From contig CAUYUJ010016285.1 in the NCBI GenBank assembly GCA_963575745.1, positions 204,551 to 268,550 of the forward strand: a stretch of DNA of 64,000 nt, in the 5' to 3' direction. Position 1 is the first letter of the stretch, and each line of letters begins with the position of its first letter. A model generated the notes under the pieces. The model worked only from the letters and a program-made list of their open reading frames with translations. It was not told the origin of the DNA and did no database searches. A program made the translations under genes and the position numbers. Below, in pieces: positions 56,041 to 64,000 of this stretch. The stretch comes from Prorocentrum cordatum (lineage: Eukaryota; Sar; Dinophyceae; Prorocentrales; Prorocentraceae).

Positions 56041-56750
56041 CATCAGGGCGCGTCTCGAAATGCGACCCAGGATAGGCCCCCGGCAGAGTTTGTCTGTGCG
56101 GCTCCCACGGAGGCGGCGGACGTGGCTGTTTTTGCTCCCCCAGCAGGCCTTGCCCAAGGGGCCCTTCTTTTGATGGGCCTGTTTTCCACCACCACCACCA
56201 CCATGACTTGGAGGGGGGAAGGAGGAGAAGGACGAGGATGAGGAGGAGGAGGACGAAGAGGAGAAGGAGGACGAAGAGGAGGAGCAGGAGGAGAAGGAGG
56301 AGGAGGAGGAGGAGGAGGACCCCCTCCCCCTCCAACTCTTATGGTGGTGGTGGTGGAAGACAGGCCCACCATCTCTGTCTGTGAAGAACTGGTGGGTGCC
56401 GGGCCCGGTCGTCGCCTGCCTTCTCCGGGGCTCCCCGGTCCCGTTTCTTTGCAGGTGCCCTCCCCTGGGGTTCCCCTGGCTACTGGTTCCTTGCAGGGGG
56501 CTTCGGTTTCCAGGTTTGAAGGGCAAGGAGCGAGACGGGGAAAACCCAAGCCCACCTGTACGGAAGCAGCACTGGAGGACCCGAGGGAGGAACAAGACCG
56601 GGAAACTGGGGAGCCCGAGGAAGGATTTCCTTCCTCGGGTTCCCTGGTTTTGTTCTTCGGGTTCCCTGGTCTTGTCTCTTGCTTGGGTTTACCCCAGGGT
56701 TCCCAGGTCTTGTGCCTCGGTTTCCCCGGTATTGTTCCTCGGGTTCCCTG
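56041..56750. other. No recognised gene; GGA run and GTTCCCTGG repeats
   Basis: A GGA array at about 56220-56320 sits between CACCACCACCACC (56188) and GGTGGTGGTGG (56343), an inverted pair whose surroundings also match (TTTTCCACCACCACC against GGTGGTGGTGGAAGA, and TGGGCCTGT against ACAGGCCCA). From 56590, GTTCCCTGGT...TTCGGGTT repeats occur. Confidence 0.5.
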
Positions 56751-56965
56751 GCATTGCAAAGCAAGTTCAAGCAACGCCAAGCAACACCAAGCAATGCAAA
56801 GCAATGCCGATCCATGCAAAATTATGCCACGCAATGTCAAGCAGCGCCAAGCAGTGCCAAGCAATGCCAATTGATGCCAAGCGGTGCGAAGTAGCGCCAA
56901 GCAACGCAAATCAATGCACAGCAATGCCAAGCAATGCCGAGCACTGCGAAGCAACGCCAAGTCTG
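56751..56965. repeat. ~10-bp tandem repeat AGCAATGCCA
   Basis: About 20 degenerate copies of CAAGCAATGC / AAGCAACGCC, next to the GTTCCCTGG repeats. It ends at TCTGAGATTCCCTGG. Confidence 0.9.
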
Positions 56966-57227
56966 AGATTCCCTGGAGGTGGACCCGAGGAGCCCTATGG
57001 AGCCCGCCTGGCCCTGACTCTCTACGCCCTCTACCTCGTCTACTTCCTCTCCAGAGTATCCCTGCCTCTGCCGCCTCGCCCGCTGTTCGACGCCGTCTCG
57101 GCCCACAGGCCGGCCTTTAGAGCTTATTGTACTGGGAGCTAGACTCCCCAGCAGCTGGCTCTGGCCCGCACGGGGCCGTGGATGTGATAAACAAGTTTAT
57201 CTTGATCGATCTAATACGCTTTCAGAC

Positions 57228-57255
57228 TGGTAGCGGAGCCAGTGGTTGCGATTGT
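57228..57255 (+). promoter_or_regulatory. Primer binding site (initiator Met-tRNA type)
   Basis: TGGTAGCGGAGCCAGTGGTT then GCGATTG closely follows the complement of the eukaryotic initiator Met-tRNA 3' end, the usual copia primer (TGGTATCAGAGCC). It lies 3 bp after a plausible LTR end CA. Confidence 0.6.
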
Positions 57256-57345
57256 GTGGGCGTGGCCGAACGCCCACCAGGACCTTCAGCGAGCTCAGGC
57301 GCTGCAAGATGAACGACCAGGGGGCTGGACGCTCTTACGACCGAG

Positions 57346-57955
57346 ATGATTCGATTGTGGTGGACAAAAATGGTTTTGCCCCATGATACCAGCGCCAATC
57401 CACACTTGCTCAAAGAGTATGAGCAGCGAGCCACTCTGGCGATGGCGCGTCTCGAGGGCAGTGGCACCGACGACGAGAGGATCGCGACGAGCCTGGAGAA
57501 AAGGAAGAATCATAATAACAATAAGAAGAAGAAGCGCAGGCTCAGAGTGAAGCTGTTGGACGGCTTGCACGCACGAGCATGGTGCCGAGCGGAGCACCTG
57601 GCCCAAGAGACCGACGAAGTGCGACTATATGGCGGAGAGAGACACGTCTTGGATGCGTTGGTCACCCTAGACAAAGAGGCAATCGTGAAGAAGGGCATGG
57701 CGTTCGACAGTTTCTTCAAGCGGAGTTTTCGGAGACGCGGCATGGACATGGGCGAGTACCTGTCCAACAGGAAGAGTTGTGGGAATACTCGCAGGAGAGA
57801 GATGCCAGCACCACGCTCTCGGATGATTTGATGGCTTACTTTTTTCCTGGACGGAGCGAAACTCTCAGATGAACAGAAGAGGGACATCGTGCTCAACATC
57901 GGCTCGGAGTTTCGGCTCGAGACGTTTCAGCATACGCGGAGGGCTGATTTTTTAC
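57346..57955 (+). pseudogene. Copia gag-like capsid region
   Basis: An open frame to 57831 contains RRLRVKLLDGLHARAWCRAE, HLAQETDEVRLYGGERHVLD and AFDSFFKRSFRRRGMDMGEY, the helical gag pattern (L-L-x-L...R-A-W, F-F...R-R-x-G-x-x-x-x-x-Y). It continues after a frame change as FFLDGAKLSDEQKRDIVLNI and GSEFRLETFQHTRRADF (57832-57955), the C-terminal capsid helices of dinoflagellate copia gag. The start at 57346 is ATG, but a start further upstream is possible. A Lys/Asn run (NNNKKKKRR) near 57515 is atypical. Confidence 0.65.
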
Positions 57956-57963
57956 GACGTGCA

Positions 57964-57979
57964 CGAGAGCGAGAGCGAG

Positions 57980-58031
<52 letters not shown>
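57964..58031. repeat. (GA)n microsatellite in gag
   Basis: GAGCGAGAG then almost pure GA dinucleotides. It disrupts the gag frame. Confidence 0.9.
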
Positions 58032-58034
<3 letters not shown>

Positions 58035-58109
58035 ACGAAGCGGACAGCGACGACACGCAACCAGAAGCAACGCGGCAAGTGGCATGGACGAAACGGTGGA
58101 AAAAAGGCC

Positions 58110-58985
58110 AACCAGGTCGAGGACGTATCCGAGGATGGGGATATTTCGGACGACGAGTTCGATGAAGGAGCGGACGCAGCAGATGATCACGGACGTGATT
58201 TTGGCAGCGACGCGGGTGCGAGCGATAATTACCAGGTCTTCGAGACCTACAATGCGTGCGACGCGGCCAGAAAGAAGCTCGAAGGCATTCAGAAGCAACG
58301 AGGTTTCTTCAAGGGTGAGGTGACCTTCGAGGAGCGCCAGGGGCAGATCGAGTAAGAGAAGGAGCGCGCGCGCTGCGGAGCGCGCGGGCGTATCGGACAC
58401 TGGGCAGACGACGCAGCGCGCCTGAAGGCTGGGCAGCAAAGAGCCGAGAAGTTCGGTAGCGGCAAGGGCGGAACGAAGTCGAGAGGTAAAGCCAAGTCGA
58501 GTCGTGGAGGCATATCGAATTTCATGTTCGACGGCGCCGCCGACGAGGACGAGCTCGTGGAGAAGGGGGTGGCTTTCATGGGCAGCGGCGAGGAGTGTGA
58601 TGATGACCGCGACGGGATAGCGGACGAGCGCGACTCGTTCTACCAGGAGAGCGAGCAAGAGGACGACGACTTCGAGGCGATGCCGCAGGGCGGAGCTCAG
58701 CCTGAACGAGATGGAGAAAACGAGGATGACGACCACCACAACAGGGACTACGATCATGATCACAAGAGGTCACAGGGAGCAGATACTGGAGAGGACAGCA
58801 GCAGCGGAGAAGCAGTGCCAGCCCCGACGAGCAAGGACATCCCGACGAAGCCCGACTTCCAGTCTTGGAAGGCTGCGACTTCAGGGGCCGCTTGGATGAG
58901 CTGGGTCTGCAGGTCAGTGCCAGGGGGGACATTCGGATCGAGAGGCTGGAGGAACATTGCGCGGGACGAGCTCAGACCAAGGTGA
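58110..58985 (+). pseudogene. Copia gag C-terminal region with degraded zinc knuckle
   Basis: Reads FGSDAGASDNYQVFETYNAC, DAARKKLEGIQKQRGFFKGE, then an in-frame TAA at 58353-58355. Next is ERARCGARGRIGHWADDAA, where a C-C-H-C knuckle (C-x2-C-x4-H-x4-C) retains only the first Cys and the His. Acidic low-complexity sequence follows (YQESEQEDDDFEAMPQ) to 58985. The knuckle normally binds RNA during packaging. Confidence 0.6.
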
Positions 58986-59880
58986 GTTGCAGCCTTGCGA
59001 CGATGGCGGCGGCGTTCTCGACCGGGGCATCGCCGAGGGCACGACGGCATCGGGAGAGAACACCAAGTGCGCCGACTGCAGAAAGCACGGGCGTCACGGG
59101 GGTGGCGTGCTTTGCCCGTTCTACGCCGAGATGATTGGGGCGTTCCAGTCCGCGAAGCAGCGCCAGGGCGCTGCGATGGCCAAGGCTTGGGCTGCAGTCG
59201 CGGAGAAGCCCTTCGCGAAGCCGAGCCTCGTGAAGCAGCGGAAGGAGATGGGCGCAGAGGCGAGGATAGGACTTACCACATCATCAGCTTTGAGAGCATC
59301 GACAGCCTGGGAGTTCATGAACGAAGACAACGCGTTCATCGGTCAGCTTGCGTGGCCGAAGTGCCGCCGTCAAGGGGCGAAGGTGGCACCTGACGGCTCG
59401 GGTGGCGCGAAGCTCTGCGGATGCCTCAGCTTTTGCGCCATCATGGGGCGCGAGGGCACGTGCAGCTGGAACGCGGGTCAGCAGACGTTGCGGGGCGGTG
59501 GCCAAGGCCGCTGTTCGTTTCGCGGCTAAGCAAGGGCAAGAGCGCGGCAAGGGGGCTCGGCGTCCCTCGAGCATGGGCGCATGGCACGTCCCGGGGGGCC
59601 CTGAGGTCAGCGAGGACGTGGGCGGCCATTTTGGCAGTGCCCGACGAGCTCGCCGCCGAGCAGCTCGATGTGCAGTTCGCCTTCGCCGTGTGACGAGCTG
59701 GCAATGCAGTGAATAACGTGGTCATGGCCCTTGCGGGCGCGACCCGTGCCCCACGCGCGCGCAGCAGATGCCCGGGGGAACGGCTTGAGAAGACGGGCGC
59801 CGCGCGTCGGCGCACTTTCGCGAGCGTATCGAAGCAGCAGGGTGACGTCTAAATGATTCCGATTGGCCTTGGAGGTATCT
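58986..59880 (+). pseudogene. Copia region between gag and protease, poorly resolved
   Basis: The frame 58957-59529 has KCADCRKHGRHGGGVLCPFY (a Cys/His cluster), then KAWAAVAEKPFAKPSLVKQR. Nothing identifies a known domain. It may be a shifted remnant or a lineage-specific insert. An alternative frame shows no better candidate. Confidence 0.35.
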
Positions 59881-60640
59881 AAGGTGAGGCATGCTCGACG
59901 GAGATCCCTACGGGGGCGACGCCACTTCTGATGTCCGTTCCAGCTCTCGAAATGTTGGACGGCCACATTCACGTGAGAGACAAGAGTCATCAGGAGATGA
60001 CAGCTCTAGGGATCACATTACCCCTGATCAAGATGAAGGACGCCCTTCATCTGGGTGTCGGCGTTTCGCAGTTCGGCGGTGACCAGGGCGCTATGCTGCA
60101 GAAGATGGACTTAAAGTCTGCGAGAGGCGACAGCCTCGTGCACCTTGCCAGCTGCGTGGACGTGGTCAAAGGTGGCTACGCGTACTTGGAGAACGACGAT
60201 GGCGACGACGAGGATGGCCTCGCGCACCAGCAGGACATCGATTGCCACGACGGGAAGCTGAAGGTAATTACGTCGCCACGTTGGGGCGAAAGCTCGAACC
60301 AGTCAGGACGCAGAAGTCGCGAGTTTTGCACGGGCGACAGCTCGTGCCAGTCAGGGCGCAAAAGTCGGGCCGAGGGCTCGGGCGTCTCACTTGCAGCGAG
60401 GGGTGTGCGGGTGGCCGACGCAAGAGGCGAGCTCACCAATCGAAGGACGCATGGGCTGGCAGCTACGTCGTCGAGGATCGCAGCACAGGAGAAGCGAACG
60501 TGGGCCGCCCTAAAGAAGGAGTGCGCGCTCGCAGAGAAGATGGCCGCATCAGGGTTAAGGAAGTCGATGATTTTCGAGCCCTGGGGCGGCAGTTTTTTTT
60601 TTCGGTGCGAGTGGCATCGTGAGTTTTTGGATTGACCAAC
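59880..60640 (+). pseudogene. Copia protease-like segment
   Basis: Frame ending 60635 reads TPLLMSVPALEMLDGHIHVR, then EMTALGITLPLIKMKDALHL, the flap-to-C-terminal part of the aspartic protease in dinoflagellate copia (P-x-L-x-S-V-x-A-L-x-x-L-x-x). The catalytic D-T/S-G lies upstream of 59930 and is not recognisable, so the protease is incomplete. Downstream SGRRSREFC / SCQSGRKSR near 60300-60365 is a short direct repeat. Confidence 0.5.
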
Positions 60641-60985
60641 TCGCAGCCGCTTGATCATATCGGCGGCTGCGGCCTGATGACCCAGGAAGGCGAGGATATG
60701 TTTTTTTTCGAGGTCCTAGATGAGGAAATATGCTTACATCTGAGGAGGGAGAAGCGATCTTTCTTGATCGATCAGCCGTGGAAAGCGGAGCGGCATCGTG
60801 GAAGTGAGAGGGCATCCTGGCGGAGATCTACGAGCTGCCGAATGTCTGGTTCGCCTGTGGAGCCCAGTGTGTCTTCGGTAAGAAGGACATCGACGGCGGA
60901 AAGCCCATCCAGGAGCTGGCCAGCTACCTTGCGCACGGCCAGTGCGTTCTCGAAGAGCTGGCTTCCCCCTGCAAGTGCGACGCTG
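60641..60985 (+). pseudogene. Copia conserved linker between protease and integrase
   Basis: Reads QPLDHIGGCGLMTQEGEDMF, then in another frame NVWFACGAQCVFGKKDIDGG, KPIQELASYLAHGQCVLEEL and SPCKCD. I recognise this block (L-x-x-G-x-D/G-x-M-T..., then G-A-Q-C-x-F-G) from the same position in other dinoflagellate copia polyproteins. I do not know its function. Confidence 0.5.
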
Positions 60986-60989
60986 CTCG

Positions 60990-62400
60990 CGAGATGGTGG
61001 TGGTGGTGGTGGTGGGGGGGGAGGCAGGAACTCTGCTTCGAAGGGGGCAGCTCGGGCGGCAGCCGATCCCCCGTGGATGGCAGCGGCGATCTGTCACGGC
61101 GTGGAGCACCGCGTGGAGATCGACAGCGCGGCCGCCCTTGCCAAGGGTCTCATGGGGCCGGGCTCCCCCGGGAACGCCGAGACGGTGACGGTGATCGAGC
61201 TTCCCGTGAGGAGGGTCCGACGCGGGACTAAACTACTCGGGGGGGTTGGCGGGCTCCAGCGACGAGTTGCACGGAAAGGTGGCTGGATGCCAATGCCCGA
61301 GGAGAAGGTCGACCGAGTAATGGAGGTATTCAACGGGTTCGTCGACTTCCTCTCGCCCTTCAATTTGTTGTGGCCTTCGGTGGACAAGAGGGCTGCCGGG
61401 GTCGCCGAAATGGAGGGGGCCGCCGCCGCCGTGAAGTTGCCGATGATAAGACGAGGCCCTCGTTCTCTGCTTGCCGTGGCGCCGCGTCCGCGTGCTTCTC
61501 AGGCGCCTGCGCGGGCGGCCCACGTTCGGAGCGAGCGTGGAGTGTGGCCCGAGCTCGGCTGCAAGGACTGGGCCAACCTATCACCGCAGCAGCGCGCGAT
61601 GAAGATCGCCGGAACCGACATTCACATCGTGGTTTGCGGCTCGCAGCTCGGCGAGGCGGAAGGCGAAGGGCGGCGTGGGGGGGCTGCCGGGAAGCTCCGG
61701 TGGGATCGGCAAAAGCGTGACTTGAAGGTGGCGACCCGAAGGCCGCGTGAGAATTTGGGCCACGCGCCGAAGATTGATTTGCTACGGGCCCTGGGGATTT
61801 CGAGAGCCTCGGTGGCCGCGATCAAGGCGTGCCGATTCTTTTCTTGTGAGCATTGCGTGCGCGCGAGACGACCGCTGCCGGCCAAGCCGAGCATGTTACC
61901 GACGGTCGAGGAGTTCGACGCAGCCGTTGGCTTCGACACCTTCTCCGAGGAGGACGCCGACCAGGCGGAGTGGCAGTTCCTGGACATCCTGCGCAGGGCT
62001 AAGGGTTTCGATGGCAGTTTTTCGGAGCACCTGTCTAGCCGGGGTTGCCGTTTCGATTCGGCCGACGAGGTGGCGGCGCGGCGCGTCGCCAAGGTGGATC
62101 GACAGTGTGATCTACGGCAATCGATGTGGAGTAGAGTCGTGCGGGCGAAGCATGTTGCAGCAAGAGTCAGAGGATGTCTTGATGGCCGCGGTGGAGACCG
62201 ACCAGGCCAATGACTCGCTGAGCAGGGGGCCTGGTTTCGCACCGGCGCAGTGGGTGCTGGGAAGAGACATTCGCCTCCTGGCGGGCCTCGTGGACGACGG
62301 CGAAGTGGAGGGGATCGGCGCCGCCGCGGGAACATCGGCCACAGCGTGCGAATTTGCAAGGGGGGGTGCGCTACGACAGGCACCGTGAGAAGCTCGCGCG
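60990..62400 (+). pseudogene. Copia integrase: zinc-binding and core regions
   Basis: After a (GGT)n run at 60993-61015, one frame runs to 62213. RENLGHAPKIDLLRALGISR, then FFSCEHCVRARRP is the H-x-H/C-x2-C zinc module with one His lost. VGFDTF follows (first catalytic Asp) and QFLDILRRAKGF (second-strand region, Asp present). A second frame from about 62150 gives ESEDVLMAAVETDQANDSLS and GFAPAQWVLGRDIRLLAG, the well-conserved segment after the core. The R-G-x-x-E motif with the third catalytic acid is absent, so a deletion is likely. Integrase joins cDNA to the host chromosome. Confidence 0.7.
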
Positions 62401-62439
62401 AAGGTGGCCAATGACGGCGCCATTAAGAGAGCGGAATTG

Positions 62440-62750
62440 AGACATATTCGACCAGCACGTGGACCTCTCAACGTGGGCGACAGGTTATTTCACAATGACC
62501 AGTAGGGGCAGTGCAAGAAAACCGAGGGCGCCATCCAGTGGAGAGGCGTTGCGCGCGAGATTGGGCACGAAGGCGAGCATGCGATCTGGATAGTGCATCG
62601 TGGCGCCGCTATCGCATGCGCTCCCGAGCACCTTGCGAAGGCTTCATGCGAGGTGGTCAGGGCATGGCTGGTGACGGCGCAGGAAGCGGACCTGATAGAC
62701 GCCGCCGGCACGGCAGGAGGCAGTGGTTTCTTCGATTTACGACGGCGACC
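62440..62750 (+). pseudogene. Copia integrase C-terminal module
   Basis: RPARGPLNVGDRLFHND, a stop, then TEGAIQWRGVAREIGHEGEH, AIWIVHRGAAIACAPEHLAK and EVVRAW form the SH3-like module that ends copia integrases (V-G-D...W-R-G...G...W-I-x-H-R-G...A-P-E-H-L-R). A single in-frame TAG at 62502-62504 breaks an otherwise good match. Confidence 0.65.
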
Positions 62751-63302
62751 AGTGCCGCCCGAGTTCCGAGAAGATGGGGGGCATGTTCGACCAGAGCCAG
62801 CAGCGGCTCAGCCGCCGCCAGAGGTACCGCCACCAGAGGTGCCGCGCCTGGCCGAGAGAGATCAGCTTCTAAACCAATGGTGCGAGAGGGGCCAGCGGAG
62901 GAGATGGCGACGGAGGACCCTTGCCAGGGGCCGCCCTTAATGCCGCAGGGGCCGCCGCCGCCGCGAGAGCCGAAAGTCAGATCCGAGGGAGTTGCGCCAG
63001 GCGCGGATCAGTTTGACGATGCAGTGAACGCGTTTTTCAGGGGGGCTCTTCGAGAGGGGCCAAAACGCGAGGAGCGGGCGGTTCCTGCTGGCGAAGTAAG
63101 GGGCACCGGCTTACGCGATTACCGCAGTCGGGCCGCTGGCGAACCGCCGCGCGCAGACGACGGCGCCATCGAATGGCAGAAAGAGAGTCGACCAGCAGAG
63201 GAAGCAGCTGAAGAGGAGGCGAAGAGCCATAAGTTGCTAGATGACGCCCCCTCGTCGATAAATCGAGGCTAGGCCTTCGAGGTCTACGAGGGCGAGGACT
63301 CG
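62751..63302 (+). pseudogene. Copia Pro/Glu-rich linker before reverse transcriptase
   Basis: Low-complexity acidic and Pro-rich sequence (PPPEVPPPEVPRLAER; DDAVNAFFRGALREGPKREE; EAAEEEAKSHKLLDDAP) in shifting frames, typical of the spacer between integrase and reverse transcriptase. Confidence 0.5.
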
Positions 63303-64000
63303 ATGATGAACGATGCTTTCATGACCTACGACGTCAACTATTCTTTCTACGCCAAGCGCGACGTGTGTATGGAGGCTTTCGTCTTCGAGGTCGAACGGAA
63401 CGAGTTCGAGCACTCCTTCGAGCCTGGGCCTACGGCTGCGAAGAAGGGGAGGAAAGAGCTACGCTTTAGAGGACTCGACGTGGCGGCGCGACAGTTATTC
63501 GCTGGTCTTGGCGGGCCAGACGAGAGGAATGGAAAGCATGGCAGGGCCTGGGCGCCCGTGAGACACTGGGCCTCGGAGAGAGCGAGCAGGTCTGGGAGAC
63601 CGAGCGCGACCTGATCATGCCGGCCAAGTGGGTGCGGACCAACAGGGGCGAAGGAGTTCTTGAAGAAGGTTTCGGTGCGAAGTCGAGGATGGTGGTCCAA
63701 GATTTCAGGGGCAAGAGTCTTGGAGATTGCCGACGGGGTGCACTAGCGGCCTCAAAGCTGGCAGAAGCAATGGCGTTGCTGGCGATTGCTAGCAAGGGCA
63801 TGGTCATGAACTGTGGAGACATCAAGAACGCCCACTTCTCGGGCCGAGGACAGGGCGCGAAATCTACATCAGCCGGCCGACAGGCGGCTTGAAGGAACTC
63901 CATCCAAGACAGTTTCAAACGGCCAAGGAGTCGATGCATGGATTTGCAGAGGCCGCCCGTTTGTACTGGTTAGCCTTTTGTAAAATATTGGAGAAGGACG
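63303..64000 (+). pseudogene. Copia reverse transcriptase, N-terminal part (runs off the window)
   Basis: KGRKELRFRGLDVAARQLF, then in the next frame DLIMPAKWVRTNRGEG, AKSRMVVQDFRGKSLGD and GDIKNAHFSGR: W-V...K-A-R-x-V-x-x-G-(F/Y) and the catalytic D-I-K-N-A-(F/Y) block of copia. A final frame change near 63855 leads to EIYISRPTGGLKELHPRQFQ and ESMHGFAEAARLYWLAF, the Y-G-L/F-x-x-x-x-R-x-W region. The YxDD motif and RNase H would lie beyond position 64000. Confidence 0.75.

Larger units (their letters stand above)
57228..64000 (+). mobile_element. Ty1/copia-type LTR retrotransposon, decayed, truncated by window end
   Basis: Order of parts: primer binding site, gag-like, zinc-knuckle-like, protease-like, a conserved linker, integrase (with C-terminal module), then reverse transcriptase. 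Integrase before reverse transcriptase is diagnostic of copia rather than gypsy. The 5' LTR would end just upstream (about 57224, ...CTTTCA). I cannot fix its start without the 3' LTR, which lies beyond 64000. Stops and frameshifts occur in nearly every domain. Confidence 0.8.

Noticed and set aside
57228-57255. tRNA gene
   Set aside because: Only the short stretch complementary to a tRNA 3' end is present and no cloverleaf can be drawn. It is better read as a primer binding site.

Overview
The window reads as nuclear DNA of a dinoflagellate. The direct evidence is three matches to the dinoflagellate 22-nt spliced leader (SL): at 46818-46840, at 9118-9138, and at 23447-23468, exactly on the 5' edge of a retrotransposon. 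Supporting signs are high GC, very sparse host genes, huge arrays of minisatellites and GGA/GAT/GTA microsatellites, and decayed LINE and Ty1/copia elements. I cannot name the species.

Host-like coding sequence is limited. A Cys-rich extracellular-type gene with PAN-like and repeated modules lies at about 100-1630 and 2815-3390, split by a repeat-filled presumed intron. An exon at 12471-14522 encodes a membrane protein with two tandem cytoplasmic HET-like domains. At 46818-48090 a decayed, intronless DEAD-box helicase copy of the UAP56/DDX39 type starts with an SL relic, so it looks like a recycled trans-spliced cDNA.

Mobile elements make up much of the window. LINE-1 (23445-32773, +) is a 9.3-kb non-LTR element with endonuclease, reverse transcriptase, RNase H and a Cys-rich tail. 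A 13-bp target duplication bounds it, it sits inside a satellite unit, and its 5' end is an SL-like sequence. LINE-2 (about 51860-55257, -) is 5'-truncated and is cut within its reverse transcriptase by a 154-bp perfectly centred palindromic foldback element with a 5-bp target duplication. A Ty1/copia element begins near 57228 with a tRNA-iMet-like primer binding site and runs + through gag, zinc knuckle, protease-like region, integrase and reverse transcriptase to the window end. All three carry frameshifts or stops.

The rest is a mosaic of repeat families in several copies: a GGGCCGTCTTGGAGGCC-type minisatellite; three copies of a composite element with conserved ends and a variable ~75-bp satellite core (7470-8165, 9300-10975, 39860-41400); a ~1.45-kb higher-order repeat with a conserved hairpin (16229-20560); a GGATCGTGGCCCTGGGAGCG satellite that flanks LINE-1; a GGCACGTCCC satellite followed by a ~450-bp dispersed sequence (33590-37545); and a ~295-bp repeat found three times between microsatellites (46438, 50397, 50929). 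Long apparent reading frames in these repeats are low-complexity artefacts. I found no rRNA, tRNA or CRISPR locus.
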